Below are positions 45,754 through 54,827 of a stretch of DNA of 64,000 nt, piece by piece. Numbering within the stretch: the stretch's first letter is position 1; each line of letters starts with the position of its first letter. A program made the translations under genes and the position numbers. This DNA is from Allobosea sp. AAP35 (GTDB lineage Bacteria > Pseudomonadota > Alphaproteobacteria > Rhizobiales > Beijerinckiaceae). The notes below the pieces were generated by a model that was not told the origin of the DNA, searched no databases, and worked only from the letters and a program-made list of their open reading frames with translations. The stretch spans positions 186,001-250,000 of the forward strand of contig NZ_LJHQ01000003.1 in the NCBI RefSeq assembly GCF_001295925.1. The letters are read 5' to 3'.

Positions 45754-46312
45754 CACCCCCTTGCCCCCATCCGCACCCTTGCCCCTGCAGCGGCCGATCC
45801 GCGTCGACGAGATCAAGCTGCGCGGCTCTCACATCGCGGTCCGGGCGGAGGCAAGCGAACTTGCCGGCATCGCCCGCATGCTCGATCTGCCCTCGGTCGA
45901 GGCACTCGAGGCGCGCTATGTGCTCACGCGCAGCGGACAGAAGGTCAAGCTGGAGGGCGAGATGACGGCCCGTCTGCACCAGACCTGCGCCGTCACGCTC
46001 GATGCCTTCCCGGTGACGCTGACCGTGCCGCTCAAGCTCGATTTCGCGCCCGAGGAGCCGATGAACCCGCGGCGCAAGAGCCCCGAACTCGAAGCTGGCG
46101 CCATCGAACTCGAGGTCAGGCTGAACGAGGAGGATCCGCCCGAGCCGATCATCGACGGCGTGATCGATCTTGGCGCCGTGACGCTCGAATTTCTCGCGCT
46201 GGGGCTCGATCCCTATCCGCGCAAACCCGGCGCGAGCTTCGCCGAACCCGCACCCGAAGCCCCGCCCGAATCGCCCTTTGCGGCGCTGGCGCGTCTCAAG
46301 CGCAGCGAATGA
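45743..46312 (+). CDS. yceD: YceD/DUF177 family protein
   Basis: A 189-residue YceD homologue, linked in other bacteria and plants to 23S rRNA or L32-related steps. Diagnostic: LEGEMTARLHQTCAVTLDAFPVTLTVPLKLDFAPEE and IDGVIDLGAVTLEFLALGLDPYPRKPGA, with one of the usual cysteines kept. In E. coli yceD-rpmF-plsX-fabH are together; here rpmF is absent from the run and plsX follows directly. The start at 45743 overlaps the previous gene. Confidence 0.9.
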   Translation: MATDTPLPPSAPLPLQRPIRVDEIKLRGSHIAVRAEASELAGIARMLDLPSVEALEARYVLTRSGQKVKLEGEMTARLHQTCAVTLDAFPVTLTVPLKLDFAPEEPMNPRRKSPELEAGAIELEVRLNEEDPPEPIIDGVIDLGAVTLEFLALGLDPYPRKPGASFAEPAPEAPPESPFAALARLKRSE

Positions 46313-46427
46313 CGCGCACCGGCGGCTTTAACGTGGCTTGCGGCGGACGCCCAAGTCGCTATTGTCCCGCCCGCATCGAGCCGCCCCGGAACGCAGGTCG
46401 GCCGCTCCTGGGATCAACCATCACTCC

Positions 46428-47501
46428 ATGACACGACCGGTTACAATCGCGCTCGATGCGATGGGCGGGGATCACGGCCCTGCCATCGTCATCCCCGGCG
46501 CCGCGCTCACCTTGGAGCGCCGCCCGGATGCGCGTTTCGTCATCTTCGGCGACGAGGGGCTCGTTCTGCCGATCCTCGACCAGCACCCCAAGCTCAAGGC
46601 CGTGACGACGTTCCACCACACCGACGTCTCGGTGAAGATGGACGACAAGCCGAGCCAGGCGCTGCGCTATGGCCGCTACAAATCCTCGATGTGGCGCGCC
46701 ATCGACGCCACCAAGACCGGCGAGGCCGACGTCACCGTCTCCGCCGGCAACACCGGCGCGCTGATGGCGATGTCAAAGTTCTGCCTGAAGTCGATGCCCG
46801 AGGTCGATCGTCCCGCCATCGCCTGCCTGTGGCCGACGGTGCGCGGCGAGAGCGTTGTGCTCGATGTCGGCGCGACCATCGGCGCGGATGCCCGCCATCT
46901 CGTCGATCTCGCGGTGATGGGCGCGGCCATGGCCCGCGTGATCTTCGATCTCGACCGGCCGACGGTCGGCCTGCTCAATGTCGGCGTCGAGGAGATCAAG
47001 GGCGTCGAGGCCGTCAAGGAGGCCGGTCGCATCCTGCGCGAACTCAATTTGCCGAATATGAGCTATCACGGTTTCGTCGAGGGCGACGATCTCGGCAAGG
47101 GCACGGTCGATGTCGTCGTCACCGAAGGTTTTACCGGAAACATCGCGCTGAAGACGGCGGAGGGTACCGCTCGCCAGATCAGTACCTATCTGAAGGCGGC
47201 GATGAGCCGTTCGCTGATGGCCAAGATCGGCTATCTGTTCGCGCGCGGCGCCTTTGCGGCGCTGAAGGACAAGATGGATCCGCGCAAGGTTAATGGCGGC
47301 GTGTTTCTCGGCCTCGAGGGCATCGTCATCAAGAGCCATGGCGGCACGGATGCGGTCGGTTTCGCCAGCGCGACCGAACTTGGCTACGAGATGGCGCGCG
47401 AGAACCTGATGGCGAAAGTCCGCGAGATGGTGGCGGCGTCGGCCCGGCAGGAAGCGTCGGCTCAGGCGGAAACGGCTGTGCAGGCAGCCGTCGTCCAATA
47501 G
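46428..47501 (+). CDS. plsX: Phosphate acyltransferase PlsX
   Basis: Converts acyl-ACP to acyl-phosphate, starting phospholipid synthesis in the PlsX/PlsY pathway. 357 residues. The N-terminus [20 protein letters not shown] is diagnostic; also [52 protein letters not shown] and [21 protein letters not shown] 46428 is the family-like start although the ribosome site is weak. fabH follows after 12 bases. Confidence 0.96.
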   Translation: MTRPVTIALDAMGGDHGPAIVIPGAALTLERRPDARFVIFGDEGLVLPILDQHPKLKAVTTFHHTDVSVKMDDKPSQALRYGRYKSSMWRAIDATKTGEADVTVSAGNTGALMAMSKFCLKSMPEVDRPAIACLWPTVRGESVVLDVGATIGADARHLVDLAVMGAAMARVIFDLDRPTVGLLNVGVEEIKGVEAVKEAGRILRELNLPNMSYHGFVEGDDLGKGTVDVVVTEGFTGNIALKTAEGTARQISTYLKAAMSRSLMAKIGYLFARGAFAALKDKMDPRKVNGGVFLGLEGIVIKSHGGTDAVGFASATELGYEMARENLMAKVREMVAASARQEASAQAETAVQAAVVQ

Positions 47502-47513
47502 GGAAGACCGATC

Positions 47514-48491
47514 TTGTCTATTCTGCGTTCCCAGATCGCCGGTTGCGGCTCCTATCTCCCTGCGCGCATCGTCACCAATGCCGAATTGGCGCAGCGCGTC
47601 GACACGACCGATGACTGGATCGTCCAGCGCACCGGCATCCGCCAGCGCCATGTCGCAGCCGAAAACGAAGCGACCTCGACCCTGGGCCTGAAGGCGGCGC
47701 AGGCCGCCCTTGCCGATGCGGGCATGGACGCCGCCGAGATCGATCTCATCATCGTGGCGACCGCGACGCCCGACCACACCTTTCCCGCGACCGCGACGCA
47801 GATCCAGGCGGCACTCGGCATCAGCCATGGCGCGGCGTTCGATCTGCAGGCCGTCTGCTCGGGCTTCGTCTTCGCGCTCGCCACCGCCGACAAGTTTCTC
47901 AGCACGGGGGCGGCGAAGGCCGCGCTCGTCATCGGTGCGGAGACCTTTTCCCGCATTCTCGACTGGGAGGACCGCACCACCTGCGTCCTCTTCGGGGACG
48001 GCGCCGGCGCCGTGGTGATGAAGGCTGCGCCCGGTGACGGCACGCTCGCCGATCGGGGCGTACTGACGACGCATATCCGCTCGGATGGCCGCTACAAGGA
48101 CAAGCTTTATGTCGATGGCGGGCCTGGCTCGACCAAGACGGTCGGTTTCCTGCGCATGGAGGGCAAGGAGGTCTTCCGCCACGCGGTCCAAAACCTCGCC
48201 GAGACCGTGCGCCACACCTTCGAGCAGACAGGGCTGAGCGGCGCCGACATCGACTGGTTCGTGCCTCATCAGGCCAATCGCCGCATCATCGACGCCACCG
48301 CCGACAAGCTCGGCATCGATCGCGAGCGGGTGGTGGTGACGGTCGATCGCCACGGCAACACCTCGGCTGCCTCGATCCCGATGGCGCTGGCCGAGGCCCA
48401 TCACGACGGCCGCATCAAGCGCGGCCAGTTGGTCCTGATCGAGGCGATGGGCGGCGGCTTCACCTGGGGGTCGGCGCTGATCCGCTGGTAG
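47514..48491 (+). CDS. fabH: 3-oxoacyl-[ACP] synthase III (KAS III)
   Basis: Condenses acetyl-CoA with malonyl-ACP to begin fatty acid elongation. 325 residues. The catalytic Cys is in [14 protein letters not shown], His in [12 protein letters not shown] and Asn in [12 protein letters not shown]. The start is TTG 47514 with GGGAAG upstream, which may limit expression relative to plsX. It closes with [13 protein letters not shown], the usual FabH C-terminus. Confidence 0.96.
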   Translation: MSILRSQIAGCGSYLPARIVTNAELAQRVDTTDDWIVQRTGIRQRHVAAENEATSTLGLKAAQAALADAGMDAAEIDLIIVATATPDHTFPATATQIQAALGISHGAAFDLQAVCSGFVFALATADKFLSTGAAKAALVIGAETFSRILDWEDRTTCVLFGDGAGAVVMKAAPGDGTLADRGVLTTHIRSDGRYKDKLYVDGGPGSTKTVGFLRMEGKEVFRHAVQNLAETVRHTFEQTGLSGADIDWFVPHQANRRIIDATADKLGIDRERVVVTVDRHGNTSAASIPMALAEAHHDGRIKRGQLVLIEAMGGGFTWGSALIRW

Positions 48492-48583
48492 CCCCCGAGG
48501 CGGATTCCCGGCGCATTTGACGGATTATCGCGCTGTTTTCATTTAATTTTCACAGGGCGAGCGCATCAGCGCGCGCTCGAGCA

Positions 48584-48612
48584 TTGACCCGGCCCGCGGC
48601 TGCGCCTAGCGT
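48584..48612 (+). promoter_or_regulatory. Likely promoter for ihfA-merR
   Basis: TTGACC (48584-48589), a 17-base spacer and TAGCGT (48607-48612) lie about 70 bases before the ihfA ATG. The -35 box is close to consensus and the -10 is weak, typical for this GC content. An AT-rich patch (48536-48550) lies just upstream. Confidence 0.45.
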
Positions 48613-48680
48613 TCCTCGTCCGTAATGGCGAAAGGCAGGTGGTAGACCCGCCGGCCGAGATAACGCCTTGGAGGATATGA

Positions 48681-48995
48681 ATGGCGGGGCAAACGGTAAC
48701 GCGGGCCGACCTGTGCGAGGCCGTCTACCAGAAGATCGGCCTGTCGCGGACGGAGTCGTCCAAGCTCGTCGAGGCTGTGCTCGACGAGATCTGCGATGCG
48801 GTCGCCCGCGGCGAGAACGTCAAGCTGTCCTCGTTCGGCTCCTTCGTCGTGCGCGACAAGGGGGAACGGATCGGGCGCAATCCCAAAACTGGCGTCGAAG
48901 TCCCGATCGAGCCGCGTCGTGTGATGGTGTTCAAGCCGTCGAACGTCATGAAGGCCCGCATCAACGGGCAGTCGGGTGAAGGCGAAGACGCGTGA
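48681..48995 (+). CDS. ihfA: Integration host factor alpha subunit
   Basis: A 104-residue DNA-bending protein that pairs with IhfB. Motifs: [33 protein letters not shown], the beta-arm [39 protein letters not shown]. The Pro that intercalates in DNA is in RNPKTG. ATG 48681 has GGAGG seven bases upstream. The order fabH-ihfA-merR is conserved in Rhizobiales. Confidence 0.96.
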   Translation: MAGQTVTRADLCEAVYQKIGLSRTESSKLVEAVLDEICDAVARGENVKLSSFGSFVVRDKGERIGRNPKTGVEVPIEPRRVMVFKPSNVMKARINGQSGEGEDA

Positions 48996-49044
48996 GCCGT
49001 GATCAGTGAGTGGGGCGTTCCACAACGGCGACACCGAGGCCGAC

Positions 49045-49518
49045 ATGGACACCAAGAGCCCAGATGCCTTCCGGACCATCAGCGAAGTCGCTGAAGACCT
49101 CGACATACCTCAGCATGTCCTGCGTTTCTGGGAGACGCGCTTTTCCCAGATCAAGCCGCTCAAGCGCGGCGGCGGACGGCGCTATTATCGCCCCGACGAC
49201 GTCGCCCTGCTCAAGGGCATCCGCCGGCTGCTTTACGGCGAGGGCTACACGATCAAGGGCCTGCAGCGCATCCTCAAGGAGCAGGGGCCGCGCCATGTCC
49301 AGGCGATTGGGCGGGGCGGACCGATCGGCCCGCCGCCTGCGGGTGAAAAGAGCACGATCGGTAGCCATCCGGGGCCGGGTGCCAATCCCGGGCCGATGCG
49401 TGCATCTGTGCCGCGGGGTCTCGACGACATCACGCTCCTGACGGCGGTGATGGCCGAACTCGGCGAGTGCAAGCGCATTCTCGACCGGGCCCTCCAGCCG
49501 CCTGCCGACAGCGCCTGA
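49045..49518 (+). CDS. MerR-family transcriptional regulator
   Basis: About 157 residues with an N-terminal MerR winged helix, [66 protein letters not shown]. No metal-binding cysteines follow; a Gly/Pro-rich linker leads to a short terminal helix ([19 protein letters not shown]). Its ligand is unknown. GTG 49006 is an upstream start, but ATG 49045 has GAGG nearby and the family-like beginning [15 protein letters not shown]. It sits just after ihfA. Confidence 0.9.
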   Translation: MDTKSPDAFRTISEVAEDLDIPQHVLRFWETRFSQIKPLKRGGGRRYYRPDDVALLKGIRRLLYGEGYTIKGLQRILKEQGPRHVQAIGRGGPIGPPPAGEKSTIGSHPGPGANPGPMRASVPRGLDDITLLTAVMAELGECKRILDRALQPPADSA

Positions 49519-49538
49519 CGGGCAGGAGCGCCGCCATC

Positions 49539-49853
49539 ATGGCCTGGTTCTACCTTTTCATCGCCGGTCTGTTCGAGGTTGGCTGGGCGATCGGGCTGAA
49601 ATACACCCAAGGCTTCACCAGGCTTGTGCCGACGGTGCTGACGCTGGCCAGCATGGCGGTGAGCCTCGGCCTGTTGGGGCTTGCCCTCAAGTCGCTGCCG
49701 GTGGGCACCGCCTATGCGGTCTGGACCGGCATCGGCACGGTCGGGACGGCGGCGCTTGGCGTCGTCCTGCTTGGCGAGCCGGCGACCGCCTTGCGCCTCG
49801 CCTGCATCGGCCTGATCGTCGCCGGCATCATCGGCCTCAAGCTCGTCGCCTGA
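49539..49853 (+). CDS. sugE: SMR transporter of the Gdx/SugE type, guanidinium exporter
   Basis: A 104-residue, four-helix small multidrug resistance protein. The central Glu is in [27 protein letters not shown], and the helix 3 signature [30 protein letters not shown] is that of the Gdx/SugE clade, which exports guanidinium in exchange for protons. No guanidine riboswitch was recognised upstream. It lies 20 bases after the MerR gene. A tiny minus-strand membrane protein gene abuts its 3' end. Confidence 0.9.
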   Translation: MAWFYLFIAGLFEVGWAIGLKYTQGFTRLVPTVLTLASMAVSLGLLGLALKSLPVGTAYAVWTGIGTVGTAALGVVLLGEPATALRLACIGLIVAGIIGLKLVA

Positions 49854-49862
49854 AGCGCCGTT

Positions 49863-50033
49863 CTAGCGGCGCTGCAGGGCTTCGGGCCAGTAGCCGCCGC
49901 GCTCGATCGCGACGATGAGCACGATCACGGCCAGCGTCACCACCAGCGTCATCAGCTTTGCGTTCCACGGCACGCCGCGGCCGATCAGCCAGATCAGCGT
50001 TACGCCGATCATCAAGGGAACGAGCAATTCCAT
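49863..50033 (-). CDS. 56-residue membrane protein, unknown function
   Basis: A short frame on the minus strand from ATG 50033 to TAG 49863, reading MELLVPLMIGVTLIWLIGRG, then VPWNAKLMTLVVTLAVIVLIV and a charged tail ending RGGYWPEALQRR. Two hydrophobic segments joined by a short basic loop give a plausible hairpin in the inner membrane. Third-position GC is high, supporting real coding. It ends 9 bases from the sugE stop (convergent). No family recognised. Confidence 0.65.
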   Translation of the reverse strand: MELLVPLMIGVTLIWLIGRGVPWNAKLMTLVVTLAVIVLIVAIERGGYWPEALQRR

Positions 50034-50123
50034 GCGATAAGTTTAGAGCAACCGGCGCGGCAAAGGAACCCGGATCGGGTCGGTCGCGCATCACCGAGCC
50101 GTGACGGACCGGTAATGTCATGG

Positions 50124-50148
50124 GGAACCCAACCCGGTCGCGGACGTT
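50124..50148 (+). promoter_or_regulatory. EcfG-type general stress response promoter
   Basis: GGAAC (50124-50128), 16 bases, CGTT (50145-50148): the alphaproteobacterial EcfG/RpoE2 consensus. It lies about 78 bases before a DUF892 ferritin-like gene, a typical target of the general stress sigma factor. Confidence 0.6.
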
Positions 50149-50225
50149 CGCTGGAGAAGGGGAGGCAATGGCCAGGCGCCATGTCGACCCCGGCTCATCA
50201 CAGCGACACGCGACAGGAGAGCGAC

Positions 50226-50729
50226 ATGGGACTTTTTTCAAAAGACATCGAGACGATGGACAACCTGTTCGTCCATCAGCTGCAGGACGTGTATTACGCT
50301 GAAAAGCAGATTCACAAATCCCTGCCGAAGATGATCGAGAAGGCGACCGACCCTTCGCTCAAGCAGGGGCTGGAAGCCCATCGCACCGAAACGCAGGGGC
50401 ATATCGCGCGGCTCGAGCAGGTCTTCAAGCAGCATGGTGCCGAGGCCAAGGCGGTCAATTGCCCGGCCATCGACGGCATCCTCGAGGAGGCCGACGAGGT
50501 CGCCGGTGAAGTCGCTGACAAGCGCGTTCTCGACGCCGCCATCATCGCCGCCGCCCAGGCGGTCGAGCATTACGAGATCGCCCGTTACGGCACGCTGGTC
50601 GCCTGGGCCAAGCAGCTCGGGCGCGACGATTGCGCGGCCCTGCTGCAGCAGAACCTCGACGAGGAACACAGCGCCGACGACAAGCTGACCAAGCTGGCGG
50701 AATCGGGCATCAACCGCAAGGCGGCCTGA
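50226..50729 (+). CDS. Ferritin-like DUF892 (YciE/YciF) stress protein
   Basis: A 167-residue four-helix bundle of the DUF892 family. MDNLFVHQLQDVYYAEKQIHKSLPKMIEKA and the EQVF, AEAKAVNCPAIDGILEEA and DAAIIAAAQAVEHYEIARYGTLVAWA segments carry the Glu/His positions of ferritin-like diiron folds. YciE/YciF proteins are stress-induced; their activity is unclear. ATG 50226 has GGAG six bases upstream, and an EcfG-type promoter is present. A bidirectional hairpin follows. Confidence 0.9.
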   Translation: MGLFSKDIETMDNLFVHQLQDVYYAEKQIHKSLPKMIEKATDPSLKQGLEAHRTETQGHIARLEQVFKQHGAEAKAVNCPAIDGILEEADEVAGEVADKRVLDAAIIAAAQAVEHYEIARYGTLVAWAKQLGRDDCAALLQQNLDEEHSADDKLTKLAESGINRKAA

Positions 50730-50756
50730 TCCTCCATCGCTTTCACTGGCACGACG

Positions 50757-50788
50757 ACACCCGCGATGGCTGCCATCGCGGGTGTTTT
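50757..50788. terminator. Hairpin terminator between DUF892 gene and the LysR/47-aa pair
   Basis: Perfect 13-bp stem ACACCCGCGATGG (50757-50769) / CCATCGCGGGTGT (50773-50785), three-base loop, then TTTT on the plus strand. It should end the DUF892 transcript. The complement strand lacks a strong T run. Confidence 0.82.
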
Positions 50789-50792
50789 GCTG

Positions 50793-50936
50793 TCACATCG
50801 GGTTGCCGGGATCGCCGGGCGGAACTTTGGGCGGCTTGTCGCCGGCCCGCCCGCGCGCCCAGTAACCGGCGAAGACGAGCCCCAGCGGGATCGACCCGAA
50901 CAGCAGCCAGGGCAAAAAACTCCAGTCGCTGCTCAC
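50793..50936 (-). CDS. 47-residue single-pass membrane protein downstream of a LysR gene
   Basis: GTG 50936 overlaps the LysR stop (GTGA), and the frame ends at TGA 50793. It reads SSDWSFLPWLLFGSIPLGLV, FAGYWARGRAGDKPPKVPPG and a Pro-rich tail. One hydrophobic helix with a positively charged, cytosol-facing side is likely. Coupling to the regulator suggests a real, co-translated product. No family recognised. Confidence 0.6.
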   Translation of the reverse strand: MSSDWSFLPWLLFGSIPLGLVFAGYWARGRAGDKPPKVPPGDPGNPM

Positions 50937-51955
50937 GCGGGCATCCCCTCATTGATCGCGACACGCGGCTCGCGCGGCGAAAGCGCCATGGCGCCCTCGA
51001 TCAACGGTTTCATCCGCCCCAATTCCCCCGCCATGAAATCCAGAAACAGCCGAACGCGCGGCGAATGACGCAGATCGGGATGCGTCAACAGCCACAGATC
51101 GGCTGAAAAGCCCGGATCGGGAGCCGCCAGCCGGGTCAGGCCGGGCTTCGTGTCGGCGATGAAACAGGGCAGGAAGCCGATGCCGATGCCGGCCTCGACA
51201 GCTTCGGCGAGGCCCAGCACGGTGTTGACCTTGTAGACGATGCGCTCGGGCGCGACATGCGAGGCGAGATAGCGCACCGCCTTGAGCCCGTTGAAGCCTT
51301 CGCCGAGCGACACCCAGCTATGCTCCCACAGGCTCTCGATCTCGACGGGCCCGGCCTCCGCAAAGTCGCCGGCCCGCCCGTAAAGCGCCCAGGCAATCCG
51401 CGCCGCCTTGCGGCCGACCAGCGTTTCGGGGGGATTGTCGGTGGCGCGGATCGCCACATCGGCATCGCGCTTCGACAGGTTCAGTGCCTGGTTGCTGAGC
51501 AGCACATCAAGGCGGATATCGGGGCACTGCGCCAGGAAGCCGGCGAAGACCGGGGTCAAAAGGTCGACCAGCAGGGAATCATTGGTGGTGACGCGCAGCT
51601 CACCGGCCGGCTTGATCTCCTGGCCGGCGAGCTTCAGCGCAAAGGCGCTGATGTCGTCGTCGACCCGTCCGGCGAGTTGCGCCATCTCGTCGCCCGCAGG
51701 CGTCGCGACATAGCCGCTGCGATGGCGCTCGAACAGCTTGACGCCGAGCCCGTCCTCGATCTGGCCGAGACGACGGAAGACCGTCGAATGGTTGAGTCCC
51801 AGCGAGGCGGCGGCCGCGGGCAAAGCCCGCCGGTCCGCGATCGCCTTGATCAGGCGAAAATCGTCCCAGGCCAGCGTTTTCGTCTGCGCCAGCTTGGTGA
51901 GAGGCGGTTTGGCCATGAGCTGCTGGGAAAGGGGTGGTTTGGTCGGCGCGGTCAT
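50933..51955 (-). CDS. LysR-family transcriptional regulator
   Basis: A 340-residue regulator. The HTH is in LAWDDFRLIKAIADRRALPAAAASLGLNHSTVFRRLGQIEDGLGVKLFERHRSG; the substrate domain runs from about residue 120. The N-terminal 25 residues are Thr/Pro/Lys-rich and may be overlong, so an internal start (MAKPP, 51916) is possible. Downstream of doxX on the same strand and near the dioxygenase/esterase genes, it is a candidate regulator of the quinone-handling group. Confidence 0.88.
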   Translation of the reverse strand: MTAPTKPPLSQQLMAKPPLTKLAQTKTLAWDDFRLIKAIADRRALPAAAASLGLNHSTVFRRLGQIEDGLGVKLFERHRSGYVATPAGDEMAQLAGRVDDDISAFALKLAGQEIKPAGELRVTTNDSLLVDLLTPVFAGFLAQCPDIRLDVLLSNQALNLSKRDADVAIRATDNPPETLVGRKAARIAWALYGRAGDFAEAGPVEIESLWEHSWVSLGEGFNGLKAVRYLASHVAPERIVYKVNTVLGLAEAVEAGIGIGFLPCFIADTKPGLTRLAAPDPGFSADLWLLTHPDLRHSPRVRLFLDFMAGELGRMKPLIEGAMALSPREPRVAINEGMPA

Positions 51956-52040
51956 GCCGCACTCTCCGACAGGACTTCGCCGCCATCAAGGCCGGGGGGG
52001 CCCGATGACGGCGAAGCGGTCGCCGCAATGACGCGGTCGT

Positions 52041-52466
52041 TCAGGCGGCGGCGGGCGCACCCAGCGTCGGCAGGCGTGCCGATTTCAGGGCCAGCGCCCC
52101 GTCGCCGAGCAGGCCATGGGCCAGCGCGGTGAGAGCCAGGAAGGCCGGATACTCCCAGCCGCCATTGGAGGCGTTGAACACCCAGCCATTGCCGGCATGC
52201 ACCATCAGGGCGCCCAGCAGCACAGGCAGCAGCGCGATCGAGACATAGCGGCCATAGAAACCGGTCAGGATCGCAAGACCGCCAATGAGTTCGGCCAGGA
52301 TGATCGGCCAGGCGAGGAAGGCGGGCAGTCCGACCTGGCCGAGGAAGCCGGCAAAGCCGGCGGGCGTGAAGATCGCGAGCTTGAGATAGGCATGGGCGAT
52401 GAACATGACGCCGAGTGCGACGCGCAGGGTCAAGGCAGCGTAGGGAGCGAGGCGATGGTCGATCAT
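52041..52466 (-). CDS. DoxX-family membrane protein
   Basis: A 141-residue, four-helix DoxX protein. It starts RLAPYAALTLRVALGVMFIAHAYLKLAIFTPAGFAGFLGQVGLPAFLAWPIILAELIGGLAILTGF, the characteristic pattern, and ends YPAFLALTALAHGLLGDG. DoxX members are quinone-associated membrane proteins found with quinone-detoxification genes. ATG 52466 has GGAG nine bases upstream. It is divergent from the ring-cleaving dioxygenase gene with 205 bases between. Confidence 0.9.
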   Translation of the reverse strand: MIDHRLAPYAALTLRVALGVMFIAHAYLKLAIFTPAGFAGFLGQVGLPAFLAWPIILAELIGGLAILTGFYGRYVSIALLPVLLGALMVHAGNGWVFNASNGGWEYPAFLALTALAHGLLGDGALALKSARLPTLGAPAAA

Positions 52467-52671
52467 GACGAAAAGTCTCCAGAACAACGGGACCGGGCTG
52501 GTCTCGGACCAACAGATCGTCCGAGCTCGATCGCAATGCAAACAGCGAAATACCAATGATGAGATTGCATCAACGCAACCGTTTCGCTCTGGCGCTTTAG
52601 GCCGACAGGGCCGATCTTCCTCGCCAACAGGGCAGCCGCCCTTGGCCAACAGCGTTGGAAGGACCTTCGTC

Positions 52672-53604
52672 ATGCAGATCAACGGCATTCATCACGTCAC
52701 GGCGATTTCCGGACCGGCGCGCCGCAATCTCGATTTCTACGGCCGCGTGCTCGGTCTGCGTCTCGTCAAGAAGACCGTCAATTTCGACGATCCCGGCACC
52801 TATCATCTCTATTATGGCGACGCCGCCGCTGCGCCGGGCTCGATCCTGACCTTCTTCCCCTGGGAGCATGCCGCACCTGGCCGGCTCGGCGTCGGCGAGA
52901 CGCAGGAAACCGTCTTCCGGGTTCCGGCCGCCGCGATCGGCTACTGGGCGCATCGTTTCGTCGCGCAGGGCGTTCCCCATGACGCGCCGGTGAAGCGCTT
53001 TGGCGAAACGGTGCTGGCCTTCCGCGATCCCGACGGGATGCGGCTTGCGCTGGTCGGAGTGTCCGGCATTGAGGCTGAGGCCGCTTGGGCGGGCAGCGAC
53101 GTGCCCCTGGAATACGCCATCCGCGGCTTTCAGGGCGTCAGCCTTCTCGTTGCTGATGCGGCGCCGACCGGTGCCATTCTCAGCGACGTCTTCGGCTTTC
53201 ACGAGATCGGCCGCGACGACACGCTGGTTCGCTACCGGGCCGAAGGCGCGCCTTTCGGCGACATCGTCGATCTGCGCGTTGCCGGCGGCTTCCTGCCGGC
53301 GCGCCAGGGCGCGGGCTCGGTCCACCATATCGCCTTCCGCGCCGCCGATGATGCGGCGCAGGACGAGATGGTGCGCAAGCTCGCGGAGAACCACGGCATC
53401 CGCACGACGGAGCAGCGCGACCGGAATTACTTCCGCTCCGTCTATTTCCGCGAGCCCGGCCACGTGCTTTTCGAGATCGCGACCGATGCGCCGGGCTTTG
53501 CCGTGGACGAGCCCGCCGAGACGCTCGGCCACGCACTGAAGCTCCCGGCCGGGCTGGAAAGCCAGCGCGCCCGGATCGAAGCCGTCCTGCCGGCGCTGGT
53601 CTAA
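52672..53604 (+). CDS. Ring-cleaving dioxygenase of the MhqO/LinE type
   Basis: A 310-residue vicinal-oxygen-chelate protein with two paired modules. Module 1: INGIHHVTAISGPARRNLDFYGRVLGLRLVKKTVNFDDPGTYHLYYGD. Module 2 has GSVHHIAFRAADDAAQDEMVRKLAENHGIRTTEQRDRNYFRSVYFREPGHVLFEIATDAPGF. The metal ligands are His (IHHVT), His (VHHIAF) and Glu (VLFEIA). MhqO-like enzymes open hydroquinone rings in quinone stress. AAGGA precedes the ATG. An esterase gene follows after 73 bases. Confidence 0.9.
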   Translation: MQINGIHHVTAISGPARRNLDFYGRVLGLRLVKKTVNFDDPGTYHLYYGDAAAAPGSILTFFPWEHAAPGRLGVGETQETVFRVPAAAIGYWAHRFVAQGVPHDAPVKRFGETVLAFRDPDGMRLALVGVSGIEAEAAWAGSDVPLEYAIRGFQGVSLLVADAAPTGAILSDVFGFHEIGRDDTLVRYRAEGAPFGDIVDLRVAGGFLPARQGAGSVHHIAFRAADDAAQDEMVRKLAENHGIRTTEQRDRNYFRSVYFREPGHVLFEIATDAPGFAVDEPAETLGHALKLPAGLESQRARIEAVLPALV

Positions 53605-53677
53605 AAGCGCCGCCCCGACGCCCTGCCTGGCCTTGCGGCCGGGCAGGGCGCTCGTCACAGAAATAAGGAGATTCCCG

Positions 53678-54298
53678 ATGGACGCCGCCGCGACCACCGA
53701 TTTTGTTCATGTCTACGAGCCCGGCTCGGATGCGAACCGGCCGCCGCTTCTGCTGCTGCACGGCACCGGCGGGGACGAGCGCGATCTGCTGGGGCTTGGC
53801 CGGGCGGTCGCGCCAGGCTCGGCCCTGCTGTCCCCGCGCGGCAAGGTGCTGGAAGGCGCGATGCCGCGCTTCTTCCGGCGTCTGGCGGAGGGCGTCTTCG
53901 ACGAGGACGATCTGCGCCGCCGCACGCATGAACTCGCCGATTTCGTCTCGCTCGCACGCGAACGTCACGGGCTGGCCGCGCCGATCGCGGTCGGTTTCTC
54001 GAATGGGGCCAACATCGCCGCCAGCCTGCTGCTGCTGCGGCCGGAGGCGCTGGCCGGAGCCGCTTTGCTACGGGCCATGTCGCCTTTCGCGCAACCGCCG
54101 CAGACTGATCTGTCGGGCAAGCGCGTTCTGATCCTGTCGGGAGCAATGGACCCGATCATCCCCGGCGATGATGCAAAGCGGCTGGCCCGCACGCTCTCGG
54201 GCAACGGCGCCAGCGTCGATCATCGCGTGCTCCCGGCAGGGCATGGCCTGTCACAGCCGGATATCGGCTTGCTCAAGGGCTGGCTGGATGCGGCTTGA
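53678..54298 (+). CDS. Carboxylesterase/phospholipase-like hydrolase (MhqD type)
   Basis: A 206-residue alpha/beta hydrolase. The nucleophile is in PIAVGFSNGANIAASLLLL, the acid is Asp in LILSGAMDPIIPGDD and the base is His in RVLPAGHGLSQPD. The oxyanion region is LLLLHGTGGDERDLLGLGR. MhqD-like hydrolases accompany MhqO dioxygenases in quinone-resistance operons. ATG 53678 has AAGGAG seven bases upstream. The gene pair is divergent from doxX. Confidence 0.9.
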   Translation: MDAAATTDFVHVYEPGSDANRPPLLLLHGTGGDERDLLGLGRAVAPGSALLSPRGKVLEGAMPRFFRRLAEGVFDEDDLRRRTHELADFVSLARERHGLAAPIAVGFSNGANIAASLLLLRPEALAGAALLRAMSPFAQPPQTDLSGKRVLILSGAMDPIIPGDDAKRLARTLSGNGASVDHRVLPAGHGLSQPDIGLLKGWLDAA

Positions 54299-54390
54299 CG
54301 TATCTGAGGGCGGCGCCCGCGCGTAACCGAAGGCAGCGCCCGTGCACCGCCTTCGTCGTTCAGCTTGTCGGCGCCGTCGGCTTCAAGCGG

Positions 54391-54621
54391 TCAGGTCGCC
54401 GGCGCTGCCGGCTTGCGCTTGGAGGTCTTGGCCGGCGCGGGCGGAGCCGGCGGCTCGGCCGCCTGTCTGGCCAGGCGCTGCGCCTTCAGCAGGTCGATCT
54501 TCTTGCGCGCGGCCGCTTCTTCGGCCGCGATGCGGCCGCTGGATTTCTGCTTTTCGCGAGGCGCTTCCTGGACGCTGTTGACGTCGTGCCAGGCGCGTGT
54601 TCCCCGGTTTTCCCCTGCCAT
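54391..54621 (-). CDS. Small basic/Ala-rich protein of unknown function
   Basis: A 76-residue protein from ATG 54621. It reads MAGENRGTRAWHDVNSVQEA, PREKQKSSGRIAAEEAAARKK, then KIDLLKAQRLARQ, and ends in a Lys/Pro/Ala tail. The central portion is a highly charged helix. Similar short proteins annotated as regulators exist in Rhizobiales from memory, but I cannot confirm a family. The longer upstream frame (54657) is less likely. It lies between the esterase gene and tRNA-Pro. Confidence 0.6.
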   Translation of the reverse strand: MAGENRGTRAWHDVNSVQEAPREKQKSSGRIAAEEAAARKKIDLLKAQRLARQAAEPPAPPAPAKTSKRKPAAPAT

Positions 54622-54827
54622 CGCTCTCGTCCTTCTGTCACACGCTGAGAGACGCAAGCTTAACCGCTATTGCGCTGCGATACGAGCCGGATGATGCGAT
54701 ATCGCGCCGGCATCGAATTTGTCAGGAATGATGCTCGATGACTGGCGCTTGAAGGGCGTCGAACAAGCCGACACGAAGTCGCCGGGCACAGCCGCGCGGC
54801 AATCGCTGGGGATGCGATGGTACGAAA

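Noticed and set aside
49519..49538. Guanidine riboswitch before sugE
   Set aside because: The gap to the previous gene is only 20 bases, too short for a known guanidine aptamer; none was recognised before the SMR pair either.
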